DNA of 64,000 nt. Source: Dokdonella sp041395345 (GTDB lineage Bacteria > Pseudomonadota > Gammaproteobacteria > Xanthomonadales > Rhodanobacteraceae). The notes below the pieces were generated by a model. The model made no database searches, was not told where the DNA came from, and saw nothing but the letters and a program-made list of their open reading frames with translations. Every line of letters starts with the position of its first letter. Position 1 is the first letter of the stretch. The stretch lies in the NCBI RefSeq assembly GCF_041395345.1, contig NZ_JAWLAR010000004.1, forward strand, positions 62,001-126,000. The letters run 5' to 3'. Shown here in pieces: positions 44,939 through 54,561 of this stretch. The position numbers and the translations under genes were made by a program.

Positions 44939-47900
44939 ATGAAATCGTCTTCCGTCGCATTGCGCGACAGGTTTGGCCGCGCTAAGCCACTGGCCAGCGC
45001 GTTGGCTTTGACGTTGTTTACAGGCATATCCGCATCCGCTTCCGCCACATACAATCCGGTCGTGAATATCGCGCAGGCAATGCCTGCAACCGCATTGTTC
45101 AACACCTTGCTGGCTTCGCCCGCAGAAGGTCCCGCCTACTACACCATCGTTTTCAAGGAAGCACCGCTGGCAACCTATGCCGGCAACGTTCCAGGTTTGC
45201 CCGCGCCGTCCATGTTGCTCAGAAACGGTCAACCGTCCGGGAAACTCGACGTAAAGTCGCCTGAAGCACTGGCCTATGTCAGCTATCTGCAAGGCAAGCA
45301 GGAAGTATTCATCAGCCAGCTCGGCAATTCGCTCGGCCGGCCACTGGACGTCATGGCGCGCATGCAGCACGGTCTCAACGCGGTCATTGTCCGCCTGAGC
45401 AGTGCCGAAGCCTCGGAAGTGATGGCGCGCAACGATGTCGATTTCATTGAAAGAGAGCATGAGCTTCAGCTCGATACCGATCGCGGCCCGAGTTTCATCG
45501 GCGCGCCATCGATCTGGGGTGGCACGACCGCCAGTGGCGTCGCAACCAGGGGTGAAGGCATTCTGGTCGGCGTCATCGATACCGGCGTCAACTGGCAGAG
45601 CCCGGCCTTTGCCGGCGTGGGCCCGGTCGACGGCTATGTGCATGTCAATCCGCTCGGCAGCGGCAACTATCTCGGCCAGTGTCAGGTCGGTGCCGTCGAT
45701 GCGGGCAAGTGCAACGACAAACTGATCGGCATCTACAACTTCGCTTCGCCGGGAACCAGCGGCGCCGATACCCAGGGCCATGGCTCGCATACCGCAAGCA
45801 CGGTGGCAGGCAATACCTGGAATGCCGTCTACGCCTCCGGCCCGTTCACCATTTCCGGTGTCGCGCCCCACGCCAATGTCGTCACCTACCTGGCCTGTCC
45901 CTCAAGTTGCCCAAGCACGGCCACCTCGCAGGCTGCCAATCAGGCTGTTGCCGACGGCGTGGATGTCATCAACTACTCCATCAGCGGCGGTACCTCGCCG
46001 TGGACGGACGCTACCTCGACCGCCTTCCGCAATGGCGTCGCCGCCGGCATGTTCGTAGCCGCATCCGCTGGCAACACGAGCACCTCGGTGCCGAATCCGA
46101 TCGGTCAGGTCAACCACATGGAGCCCTGGGTCGAGACCGTTGCAGCCTCGACACAGGATCGCATCATTGCAGTCAGCCTGGACCTGACCAGTGAAGCGTC
46201 TCCGCCGCCGAATACCCAGGACATCCCGATGCGCACCGGCGGCCTGCCGCTGCCGACTTCGAACCTGGTCAATGTTCCTCTGATCAAGAGCCCGAACTTC
46301 GCGAATGGCTCGACCGACGGTTGCTCAGCCTATCCAGCCAACACGTTTGTCCGCACTGGTGCACCGACCGACCGCATCTTCTATGACGGTTTCGACGGCA
46401 CTTCGCCACCCGATGTTACCCAGGGCGCAGTAGCTGTCCTGCACCTGGACGGAACCGCCAGCTCCTGCGGCAGCGGCACGCGTCGCGCTGCTGCGTTGGC
46501 AGCCGGTGCTGTCGGCGTCATCTTCGTTGATGTCGTCTACCTGAATCTCGGTGCCGCGGATACCTCGTGGTCGATGCTGATGAGCAACTGGCTCAATCTT
46601 GAAGCCGGCTCCACGCCAGCAACGGCAACCGTGACCATCGATATCGCAGCCAGCGCATACCCGAGTCAGGGCGATGTCATGGCTGACTTCAGTTTCCGCG
46701 GTCCGCGCACGGTCAATGGCCAGGGCATGGTCAAGCCCGACATTACCGGTCCCGGCGTGGACATCCTTGCGGTCGGCGCTGCCAATATTGTCGGTACCGA
46801 TGGCGTCTACCTCAATAACGGCACCTCGATGTCGAGTCCGCACATGGCCGGCGCAGCCGCGCTCATGCGTGCACTCAATCCGACCTGGTCGCCGACCCAG
46901 ATCAAGTCTGCCCTGAACCTCAGCTCGAACAACTTCGGCGTGACGAACGTCGGCGGAAGTCCGGCTACGTTGTGGGACTACGGCTCCGGCCGCGTCAACC
47001 TGACTGCGGCATCTCAGGTCGGCCTGATCATGGACGAGACTTCGGCCAATTTCCTTGCGGCCAATCCGGCTACCGGCGGCCAGATCTCGAGCCTCAACCT
47101 GGCCAGCATGGCCAAGACTGGCTTCATCGGTGACACGGTCTTCACCCGCACCTTCCGTCGCGCACGTGCAGGCTCGCAGACCTACACCTTGTCGGTGGCC
47201 GGATTCCCGGCCGGTGCAGTCGAGTTCTCACCCGCTTCATTCACGGTGAATTCGAGCGGTTCCGAGGAAGTCACGGTTACCGCACACGGTGGCTTGCTGA
47301 CATCGGCGACATGGAACCTTGGCGAGCTGATCCTGACCCCAGCCAGCAGCGTGGAACCGGTTCTGCATCTGCCGATCGCGCTCAATCCCGCCGGCCCGGT
47401 CATCGACGTTACCCCGAAGACCCTGTCGGGCACTTCCGATACGACGGTCAGCAATGACCTGACCATTGCCAATGTCGGCAATCCGACTCTGAACTGGACC
47501 GTGCTCAACACCGGCACGCCGCAGGTCACGCCGCTCAACACGACTACCTCGGGTAGCGGGCAACTTGGCGGCTACTATATCGGCGCAGCGGAAGGCTACT
47601 ACTGGTCGCAGAATTTCGACATCGTCGGTGCAACCAACGTCACCACGCTGCGCGCCAACGGCTTCCTGCTTCCGAGCGGCAGCCTGACTGCCGGCAATAC
47701 CCCCAGCGTTACCTTCAGCATCTACGCTGACAATGCCGGCGAACCCTCCGGTGCGCCAGAGGGCTTTGGCGCAGCACCGCTGTGGACCTACTCGAACACG
47801 ATCGGCACCGCTTCAACGACCGGTATCACCGGTACAAACGGTACCGTGCAACTCGTGTTCAGTGCGCCAGGGGTGCCGCCGTTGAACCTGCCGACAGGCC

Positions 47901-50611
47901 GCTACTGGATGACGGTCTTTCCGAGCATGAACGGCACCGGTGTCGGCACGGCGGGCAATCCGCTCTGGGCCTGGCGCACCAGTCCGGACGCGCAGATCGG
48001 CAATCCGCCGGTTCTCTACGCCCCGTTCGACGATCCGCTCAACTTCCAGACCGACCCGGCGACGCTGAACATGTCGGCCTTCGTGCAAGGCAGCATCGCA
48101 TGCGCACTGCCGTCCTGGGTCGGCCTGACCACAACGTCCGGTTCGCTGGGCCTCGGCGCTTCCGATGTCATCCCGGTCGACTTCGATGCCACCGGGCTTA
48201 GCGCGGGCACCTACACCGCGACGCTCTGCATAAGCAGCAACGCGACGAACATCGCCGTGCAGCCGGTATCGTTGTCTTTCACCGTGCCGAACGGAGGCGC
48301 AACTCCGCCGACGCTGAGCAAGGCATTCAACCCAACCAGTGTCGAAACCGGCGTGCCGAGCACCCTGACGATCACCCTGAACAATCCGGGTCCGACCGTC
48401 TCGACCCTCACGGCAGGCCTGTTCGACAATCTGCCGGCAGGCCTGGTAGTGGCAGCCACGCCCAATGACTCCAGCACCTGCGCCAACTCCGACGTAACCG
48501 CAAACCCTGGCAGCAGCTCAATCGGGTTTGACCTGGCCGCTGAGATTCCCGCCAATGGAAGCTGCACGATCACAGTAGATGTGCAGTCGGCAACACCCGG
48601 TGTGTACCTCAACACCATCCCGGCAGGAGCCCTGCAGACCGATACCGGAAGCAACACGGGTGCGGCGAACGCAAGCCTGACGGTTACCGCACCGGTGTTC
48701 GACGCACCGACAACGGGCATTGCATTCGGCCCTGCCAGCGTTGCTGCAGGTACGCCAAGCACGCTGACGATTACGTTGGGCAATACCAATGGCGTCGTTG
48801 CGAACCTGAGCGCCCAGCTGGATGACAATCTGCCAGCAGGCGTCCTGGTTGCTCCGACACCAAACGCCGCCACCAGTTGTGCCAGTGGCGTGGTGACCGC
48901 GGTGGCCGGCAGTACGGTCGTCAGCCTGGCAAGTGGTGCGCAGATTCCGGCGGCCGGTAGTTGCACGGTGACGGTGGATGTTCGTGCAGTCAGCCCCGGA
49001 ACCTTCAACAACACCATTCCGGCAGGGGCACTGCAGACCGATCTTGGCAACAGCACGGCAGCGGGCATGGCAGCACTGGATGTCACCGCGGCTGCCTTCC
49101 CAGCACCGTACTGCTCGCGCGCGTTCACTAACGCCGTTGAGCCGATCACCCTGGTCAGCGTCAGCGGAATCAGCAATGCGACCAGTGCGACAGTCAATGG
49201 CACCCCGGCACTGGAAGACTTCCTGTCCATCAGCGGCACGCTGGTCCCGGGCGCGTCCTACACGGTCACTGTGAAGGGCAATACCGACGGTGCGTTCACA
49301 AACCTGTATCGAGCGTACTTCGACTGGAACCAGGATGGCGTATTCAGCGAGACCGCCGCAGAGCGCTATGAACTCGGCTCGATCAACAGCTCGACCGGAC
49401 TGGATGCAAAGCAGACCAGCGCAATCGTTACCGTCCCAGTCAATGCGGCGGCGGGAACGACACGCATGCGCATCGTCAAGAAGTACTCAACCGCCGGTTC
49501 TGCATGCGGCGGCGACGACGCAGCTGGAACGTCCTACGGTCAGGCTGAGGACTACACGGTGGCCCTCGTGCCAGGTGGTTCGCTCCCGACTATCGCCAAG
49601 GCGTTCATGCCGGCGACAGGCGATGTGGCGCTCCCAAGCACGCTGACTATCAGCCTTGGCCAGTTCAATGGCTCGGGTGCGGCGACAACGACCGCCCCGC
49701 TAGTCGATACGCTGCCAGCAGGCCTCGCAATTGCTGCGGTGCCAAATGCGTCCACTACGTGTCCAGCCGGCGTCGTCACTGCGGTCGCGGGAGGCGGATC
49801 GGTCACCCTTGAAACGGGGGCGCAGATTCCGCTGGGTGGTTGCAATGTCGTCGTGAATGTTCAGGCCGCTGCGCCGGGTCTCTTCGCGAACAGCATTGCC
49901 GTTGGCGCACTGCAGACAAGTATTGGCAACAGCGTCGTCGCAGCAATTGCCAATTACCGCGGATTGGCCACGGGTCCGACCAGCTACAGCACTGGTTTCG
50001 AAGCACCGTTCACGCTCGGCGGCATCAACGGGCAGCAGGGCTGGGCAACGCTTGGAACGGCAGCGAACGCTACCGTATCCGCGGCGCAACCGGCGCTGGG
50101 AACCCAGCATCTGCGCATCACTTCGCTGGCATCCACGGCAACGACACCGGTTGGCGCGCTGTCCCCGACCCAGGCAGTCGCGAGCGGCGCATACTCCGTG
50201 CTGACGGCAAAGTTGCGTATCACGCGCACAACCAATGGCGCGACATTTGACCTCAATCCGCAAGATCCTGTGGCGGCGGTGGTCAGTACGCTGGTGCGAT
50301 TCGACAAGGGCGCTGCGCGGGACATCCTGATCCCGGACTTCACACTCGGTGTATACCAGCCGACAGGAGCCGCCTGGCCGTTGAACACCTACTTTGACAT
50401 CAGCATGGCGTTCAACCGAGCGGCCGGAACGGTCCAGGTCTGCATTGATGGAACATCGATATACAACGGCGCCAACGCCGTGTCCTCGCCCTATATCGGC
50501 AACGTGATTGCCAAGCAGAGCGGCGCGTCGTCAAGCACCGCCGGCAATACCATGGATGTCGACGAACTGGTCATCAGCAATACCGATACGGCGCCGGTTT
50601 GCACACCATAG
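44939..50611 (+). CDS. Large secreted subtilisin-like protease (S8) with PA, DUF11-like and GEVED domains
   Basis: A 1890-residue secreted serine protease. Order: signal peptide (to about 37); I9 propeptide-like region (about 68-178); S8 catalytic domain with D214 (VGVIDTGVN), H281 (GHGSHT) and S630 (GTSMSSPHMAG); a PA domain inserted before the serine (GAVAVLHLDGTASSC); then beta-sandwich domains, two DUF11-like repeats, a GEVED-type domain (YFDWNQDGVFSE), a third DUF11-like repeat and a C-terminal concanavalin-like domain (from about residue 1680). GGGGA precedes the chosen ATG. It is probably exported by Sec and then type II secretion. A clear terminator follows. Substrates are unknown. 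Confidence 0.9.
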   Translation: MKSSSVALRDRFGRAKPLASALALTLFTGISASASATYNPVVNIAQAMPATALFNTLLASPAEGPAYYTIVFKEAPLATYAGNVPGLPAPSMLLRNGQPSGKLDVKSPEALAYVSYLQGKQEVFISQLGNSLGRPLDVMARMQHGLNAVIVRLSSAEASEVMARNDVDFIEREHELQLDTDRGPSFIGAPSIWGGTTASGVATRGEGILVGVIDTGVNWQSPAFAGVGPVDGYVHVNPLGSGNYLGQCQVGAVDAGKCNDKLIGIYNFASPGTSGADTQGHGSHTASTVAGNTWNAVYASGPFTISGVAPHANVVTYLACPSSCPSTATSQAANQAVADGVDVINYSISGGTSPWTDATSTAFRNGVAAGMFVAASAGNTSTSVPNPIGQVNHMEPWVETVAASTQDRIIAVSLDLTSEASPPPNTQDIPMRTGGLPLPTSNLVNVPLIKSPNFANGSTDGCSAYPANTFVRTGAPTDRIFYDGFDGTSPPDVTQGAVAVLHLDGTASSCGSGTRRAAALAAGAVGVIFVDVVYLNLGAADTSWSMLMSNWLNLEAGSTPATATVTIDIAASAYPSQGDVMADFSFRGPRTVNGQGMVKPDITGPGVDILAVGAANIVGTDGVYLNNGTSMSSPHMAGAAALMRALNPTWSPTQIKSALNLSSNNFGVTNVGGSPATLWDYGSGRVNLTAASQVGLIMDETSANFLAANPATGGQISSLNLASMAKTGFIGDTVFTRTFRRARAGSQTYTLSVAGFPAGAVEFSPASFTVNSSGSEEVTVTAHGGLLTSATWNLGELILTPASSVEPVLHLPIALNPAGPVIDVTPKTLSGTSDTTVSNDLTIANVGNPTLNWTVLNTGTPQVTPLNTTTSGSGQLGGYYIGAAEGYYWSQNFDIVGATNVTTLRANGFLLPSGSLTAGNTPSVTFSIYADNAGEPSGAPEGFGAAPLWTYSNTIGTASTTGITGTNGTVQLVFSAPGVPPLNLPTGRYWMTVFPSMNGTGVGTAGNPLWAWRTSPDAQIGNPPVLYAPFDDPLNFQTDPATLNMSAFVQGSIACALPSWVGLTTTSGSLGLGASDVIPVDFDATGLSAGTYTATLCISSNATNIAVQPVSLSFTVPNGGATPPTLSKAFNPTSVETGVPSTLTITLNNPGPTVSTLTAGLFDNLPAGLVVAATPNDSSTCANSDVTANPGSSSIGFDLAAEIPANGSCTITVDVQSATPGVYLNTIPAGALQTDTGSNTGAANASLTVTAPVFDAPTTGIAFGPASVAAGTPSTLTITLGNTNGVVANLSAQLDDNLPAGVLVAPTPNAATSCASGVVTAVAGSTVVSLASGAQIPAAGSCTVTVDVRAVSPGTFNNTIPAGALQTDLGNSTAAGMAALDVTAAAFPAPYCSRAFTNAVEPITLVSVSGISNATSATVNGTPALEDFLSISGTLVPGASYTVTVKGNTDGAFTNLYRAYFDWNQDGVFSETAAERYELGSINSSTGLDAKQTSAIVTVPVNAAAGTTRMRIVKKYSTAGSACGGDDAAGTSYGQAEDYTVALVPGGSLPTIAKAFMPATGDVALPSTLTISLGQFNGSGAATTTAPLVDTLPAGLAIAAVPNASTTCPAGVVTAVAGGGSVTLETGAQIPLGGCNVVVNVQAAAPGLFANSIAVGALQTSIGNSVVAAIANYRGLATGPTSYSTGFEAPFTLGGINGQQGWATLGTAANATVSAAQPALGTQHLRITSLASTATTPVGALSPTQAVASGAYSVLTAKLRITRTTNGATFDLNPQDPVAAVVSTLVRFDKGAARDILIPDFTLGVYQPTGAAWPLNTYFDISMAFNRAAGTVQVCIDGTSIYNGANAVSSPYIGNVIAKQSGASSSTAGNTMDVDELVISNTDTAPVCTP
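48312..48693 (+). repeat. DUF11-like repeat A in the large protease
   Basis: It encodes LSKAFNPTSVETGVPSTLTI through IPAGALQTDTGSN. It shares the landmarks PSTLTI, a DNLPAG or DTLPAG, and GALQT with repeats B and C, about 125 residues per unit. Confidence 0.7.
48714..49095 (+). repeat. DUF11-like repeat B in the large protease
   Basis: It encodes GIAFGPASVAAGTPSTLTI through IPAGALQTDLGNS, directly after repeat A and about 400 bp from it, unit to unit. Confidence 0.7.
49588..49960 (+). repeat. DUF11-like repeat C in the large protease
   Basis: It encodes TIAKAFMPATGDVALPSTLTI (in part) through VGALQTSIGNS. It is separated from A and B by the GEVED-type domain, so the array was interrupted by insertion or C arose by a later copy. 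Confidence 0.65.
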
Positions 50612-50958
50612 CCACCTAAAGGGACGCCGATCCCCCAGCCTCACCTTGAAGGGCGCCGAAAGGCGCCCTTTTTCTTGACGGGGGTTAATGCGAAGCCCGG
50701 GTCCGCAAACGAGCCCGTCATGACTCTTGTCCGCACAGGCCGGTTGCTAAACCCGGCTTTCTGGGCAGGCTCCGGTTGTCGCCAATTTGGCTCCGGCCGG
50801 CTCGATCGGACTTGCAAAGTCCCACACGAGGGAGTTTGCTTGGCCGCAAACCCCGTGCCTTATCGCAACGGCAAGTCAGCTTGCGTGCTGGATCACAGCG
50901 CTGGCGTGATTTTCTCAGGCATGCTGGTGCCGAAATTCGTAAACAGGAATCTTGGGTC
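50612..50958. other. 347-bp gap between the two protease genes
   Basis: After the terminator the stretch contains small inverted repeats, GTTTGC/GCAAAC (50834-50851) and GCAAG/CTTGC (about 50870-50885), suggesting a structured leader for the M12 protease. No gene, and no known riboswitch, is recognised. Confidence 0.4.
50649..50673 (+). terminator. Intrinsic terminator of the large protease gene
   Basis: A 9-bp perfect stem, AAGGGCGCC / GGCGCCCTT, with a GAAA tetraloop ends in a run of five T. It lies 38 bp after the stop codon and is the clearest intrinsic terminator in the window. Confidence 0.9.
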
Positions 50959-52290
50959 ATGCGTCGAATTGGATTGTCATTGCTGCTGATTCTTGCAACA
51001 GGCGCCATGGCCAGCGAAACCGGTGCCGTGCGCTTCGATGCCGGGTCGCTGAGTCGCCTGCAGAATCTCGCACCAGGCCAGTCTGTCGAAGTGGCCGAGT
51101 TTCCGGCCGGGCCGGGCGTGCTCACGGCCATCGACTTCAAGCGTATCGAGGTCTACGCGCCGGGCGCCCGCATCGTGGTTATCGATGACCAGGGCGAGCA
51201 CGAAATTCCGCGCAGCAATCGCATTCATCTGATCGGATATAGCAAGGACGGCACCACGCGCGTGGGTCTGTCGTTTGATCCCGATCTGGCCAACGCGCCT
51301 TACGGCGCTGGCTCGAGTCCGTCAGGCGCCTTCGAGATTCAGAGCCGGCGCATCGAGAATGGCTGGCAGTTCAGCGCGACCAGCGCGGAGTCGGCCCTGC
51401 CGGAAGGCATCACCCTCGACTACCCCACCAACGACGATTCCCTGCCCAATCCGAATGCCGCTCCGCAGGCGCTCGATCACCTGAGCCAGGACAATTCCCC
51501 TCTCGGCACTCTGCGTTTTGCCGTGGTGGCCGTCGATACCGACGTCTCGTTCATGAGCGAGCGCTTCAGTGGCAATACGGCGAATGCGACCGCCTGGATC
51601 GCCAGCCTGTTTGCACAGATGAACATCATGTACGAGCGCGATCTGGATGTAAGACTGCTGCAGGGCACAACCTTCCTGCGCACCGCCTCGGACCCCTATT
51701 CGAATACGGATTCCCCGGCCTCCTCCGCTACGCTCGCAGAGTTCGGAAACTATTGGCAAGCGAACTACAGCTCGGGCGGTTCGGCGGTCAGCCGGGCATT
51801 TGCCATGCTCTTGTCGGGCAATTCCTCAAGCGGCAACTCCGCATCGGGTATCGCCTGGGTCAACTCCTACTGCCAGACATCGGGCAGTGGCGGCAGCTAC
51901 AGCATCAACCAGATTTTCACCAATCCCGGTATCGGCGTTGCCAGCACGGCCTTCATCGTCGGTCATGAGCTGGGACACAACTTCGGCGCGGCACATACGC
52001 ATTGCAGCAATGCCACGACCGGGAACTACCCGACTTCGACGAATACGATCGACCAGTGCAATACCTTGGGCACCGGTTGCTACTCGGGACCGACCAGCTG
52101 CCCTGTATCGGGACCGGGTGCGCCCAAGGGAACGGTCATGAGCTACTGCCATCTGAGCCCCAGCAGTTGCGGCTCGAATGTGCAGGAATTCCACCCCACG
52201 CACATCACGCAGGTTCGCAACCGCATTGCCGCGAATACGCCGAGTTGCCTGACCCTGACCGACGTGCTGTTCGAGAACGGTTTTGACTGA
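50959..52290 (+). CDS. Secreted zinc metalloprotease, M12/reprolysin type
   Basis: A 443-residue secreted metzincin-like protease. A signal peptide (to about residue 19) precedes a propeptide region (20-170). The catalytic domain has the extended zinc motif HELGHNFGAAH: H336, E337, H340 and H346. SYCHLSPSSCGSN after it may supply the methionine-turn region (GTVMSYC). Cysteines are abundant in the catalytic part. The protein ends in DVLFENGFD, a motif also found inside two other secreted enzymes here. AGGAA lies before the ATG. Secretion through type II is plausible. Confidence 0.87.
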   Translation: MRRIGLSLLLILATGAMASETGAVRFDAGSLSRLQNLAPGQSVEVAEFPAGPGVLTAIDFKRIEVYAPGARIVVIDDQGEHEIPRSNRIHLIGYSKDGTTRVGLSFDPDLANAPYGAGSSPSGAFEIQSRRIENGWQFSATSAESALPEGITLDYPTNDDSLPNPNAAPQALDHLSQDNSPLGTLRFAVVAVDTDVSFMSERFSGNTANATAWIASLFAQMNIMYERDLDVRLLQGTTFLRTASDPYSNTDSPASSATLAEFGNYWQANYSSGGSAVSRAFAMLLSGNSSSGNSASGIAWVNSYCQTSGSGGSYSINQIFTNPGIGVASTAFIVGHELGHNFGAAHTHCSNATTGNYPTSTNTIDQCNTLGTGCYSGPTSCPVSGPGAPKGTVMSYCHLSPSSCGSNVQEFHPTHITQVRNRIAANTPSCLTLTDVLFENGFD

Positions 52291-52304
52291 TAGCCGCTCA
52301 TCTG

Positions 52305-52490
52305 GCGACTCGGGAGTCGGGAGCAGCATTTCATACGCACGTTGCGGGACGGATTGAGACCAGCGCCGCTCCCATGACCGGCAATTCGGCCGCTGACCCG
52401 GTTCCGCGAGCACGCCCTGATTTCGCCATGACCTGGAAGCGCAACAGCGCTTCTCCAGCACGCAAGTCCCCGATTCCCGCTACCCGCGAC
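52305..52490. repeat. Inverted pair of G-rich repeats around a 140-bp spacer
   Basis: The left copy (52305-52323) reads GCGACTCGGGAGTCGGGAG; the right copy (52466-52490), on the reverse strand, starts GTCGCGGGTAGCGGGAATC. Both consist of GGGA/GTCG-type units like those in aceE. They bracket the space between two convergent genes and the right copy touches the GGDEF stop codon. It is probably a xanthomonad-type intergenic repeat. Confidence 0.5.
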
Positions 52491-54040
52491 TAGTTTTCCG
52501 CATCCCCGATCGCCGAGCGGACCTTCTGCGCATGGGTGAACTCCGGCGCGGCTGCAGGCATGCCTGGCCGCTCGAGAATCTTGATCACCGATCGGCGCAT
52601 GTTCGGACGCCTGGGTTCGCGGGGCGCGTCAACCCGAATGCTGCTGCGCTCGATCGTGCGACGCTCGGTCATCTGGCGATCGGCACGGTGAATGGTCTGC
52701 TCCAGATCCTCGCCGTCCTTGCGCATGGCAAGCCCGAAGGAGAACGGAATCGTTTCCTGGGTCGACTGCGCCGCCTGCAGGCGCGAGGCAAAGGATTCCA
52801 GAGTTGCCCTGTCGCAATCCCGTAGCAGGATCACGAATTCGTCGCCGCCCAGTCGGACGATGGAGTCATCCTTGCGCACCATGCGCTCAAGAAAGCGGGC
52901 GGTGCGGACGATGGCCTGATCGCCAGAGCGGTGTCCGTGGGCGTCGTTGCAGCGTTTGAGCTGGTCGATATCGATGACGACGCAGGCCCAATGCGCATTG
53001 GGCACGGCATCCGCCTGAAAGGCGGCGAGGTGACTGCGGTTGTAGCAGCCGGTCAGCGGATCCTTGCGCGAATTCTCAAGCAGCCTGCGCTCGTTGCGAC
53101 TGCGGTCGCTGATATCGATGGCACAGCAAATGACCTGCTGGCTTTCGTCGGCTGCGGTACGCAGACGATTGCGGAACTCCCAGACCTGCTCGCTGCCATC
53201 ACGAGCAAGCATGTGCACGGCGCCGGAACCTTGTCCATTGCGCGCGACGTTGAGCAGATATTCGACAAACGCGTCATGCTGACGCGGTACCACGAATTCG
53301 GACAGCTTGTGGCCCACGAGCTCGTCGGCGGGATAGCCCAGGGCATGTGCAAACGCAGGATTGACCATCTGCAGGTTGCCGGCCAGATCATGCGTGAACA
53401 CGATGCCCAGGCTCAGTTCTATCAACTCGCGTGCGTTGCGTTCGCTGGCTTCCAGATCACTGGCCAGCTGCAGTCGTGCGGTCACGTCAGATACGACAAC
53501 CAGCCAGGCCAGTCGATCAGCGTGCTGGACGCACTGCACATGGAGTTCGACCCAGATGGCGCTGCCGTCAACGCGGCGATGACGCGCCAGACCGGCCACG
53601 GGCGGCGAGCCCATTGCGTCGTCTGCGCCCGCCTTGCTGTGCTGAAGCTGGGAAAATTGCCAACCACGCATCTCTGCCAGGTTGCTTCCGTACAAGGCCG
53701 CGGCGGCAGCATTGGTCGCAGTTATCTCGAGAAACTCGCCATCCACGAGGAACATGGGAACCGGCGACGCGGCAAACAGCGTCTCGCCGGCAATGCCGAT
53801 ATCTGCATTGACATTCACGATGCCGCCGGCATCACCACCTTGAACAATGGCCGGGTGCGCGATGTTGGCGCGCCGTCGCAACGAGATCATCACCGCTATG
53901 ACCGAGGCGGTCAGGAGCAAGGCGAGAAGGGGTGGCGCAAGCAAGTCGGTGCTGGCGGCGAGCGCAAGAATCAGGGTCAGGGCGACAACCGAACACAACA
54001 TCGGTCGGCGCAACACGCCGGAGCGCGTTGGCCGGGTCAT
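52490..54040 (-). CDS. Membrane-associated diguanylate cyclase, PAS-PAS-GGDEF
   Basis: A 516-residue signalling protein that should make cyclic di-GMP. Two N-terminal hydrophobic segments (SVVALTLILALAAS, APPLLALLLTASVIAVMI) are followed by two PAS domains (PVPMFLVDGEFLEI... and LSLGIVFTHDLAGNLQMVN...) and a GGDEF domain beginning DPLTGCYNRSHL, with the active site RLGGDEFVIL at 398-402. The usual RxxD inhibitory site is not evident before GGDEF. The start MTRPTRS at 54040 has GGGAG upstream; an ATG at 54085 would add 15 residues but lacks a ribosome site. The C-terminal tail of about 60 residues is unassigned. Confidence 0.9.
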   Translation of the reverse strand: MTRPTRSGVLRRPMLCSVVALTLILALAASTDLLAPPLLALLLTASVIAVMISLRRRANIAHPAIVQGGDAGGIVNVNADIGIAGETLFAASPVPMFLVDGEFLEITATNAAAAALYGSNLAEMRGWQFSQLQHSKAGADDAMGSPPVAGLARHRRVDGSAIWVELHVQCVQHADRLAWLVVVSDVTARLQLASDLEASERNARELIELSLGIVFTHDLAGNLQMVNPAFAHALGYPADELVGHKLSEFVVPRQHDAFVEYLLNVARNGQGSGAVHMLARDGSEQVWEFRNRLRTAADESQQVICCAIDISDRSRNERRLLENSRKDPLTGCYNRSHLAAFQADAVPNAHWACVVIDIDQLKRCNDAHGHRSGDQAIVRTARFLERMVRKDDSIVRLGGDEFVILLRDCDRATLESFASRLQAAQSTQETIPFSFGLAMRKDGEDLEQTIHRADRQMTERRTIERSSIRVDAPREPRRPNMRRSVIKILERPGMPAAAPEFTHAQKVRSAIGDAEN

Positions 54041-54561
54041 CAGGGCTCCCAGGCGAGCCTGTTCATGGTGCTTGCGAGCAAACATGTGCGAAGCCTGTTA
54101 CCTGCATCACACGCTCGGACAGAGGTTGTCCGCATTCGGTTTCACGCCCACTGCCTGACCGGAATTCCCGCTGTAGCGACAACCGAGGCTTTTCCTGCCC
54201 GGGTCGGGTCAGCAGCCACGAATCAGATTCCGGTATCAGGTGAATGAGCGTTGCGCGTGCTGCAATAGCAGCAAGCAAGCTGTGTGCCACAAGACCATCC
54301 AGCGACACTGATCAGGCCGGGTACTCAGACTGGCCGCTCGCATCCCCGTTTTCGAGCCTCGCCAGGCACGCGAAACTTCATCAGGGACAGGGGGTTGGAA
54401 CAATAAGCGAGCAAGTCGTCCTGATCGGAAAAACCGCAAGCAGTGGCACGTGCGTGGTGCGTGCCGCCTCGGTTTCGGGCAGGCGAACGCACAAGCCATC
54501 ACGGATTGTCACAATCGCTCAAACTATGCCAGCTTCAGGGAGACGCTGATCAGTTGGCTCC
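54041..54561. other. 521-bp gap between arginase and the GGDEF gene
   Basis: Both flanking genes are leftward, so this is the GGDEF upstream region's far side and the arginase 3' region. It contains a small palindrome TGCTGC-AATA-GCAGCA (54258-54273). No convincing gene or promoter is visible; short frames here have no recognisable product. Confidence 0.4.

Noticed and set aside
50720..50960. Possible cyclic di-GMP (GEMM) riboswitch before the M12 protease
   Set aside because: GCACAGG is present, but the conserved GCAAAGCC-type second half and the paired stems do not follow in order.
54236..54502. Short frame in the gap between arginase and the GGDEF gene
   Set aside because: No ribosome site, no recognisable product, and Arg/Cys-rich composition typical of chance frames.
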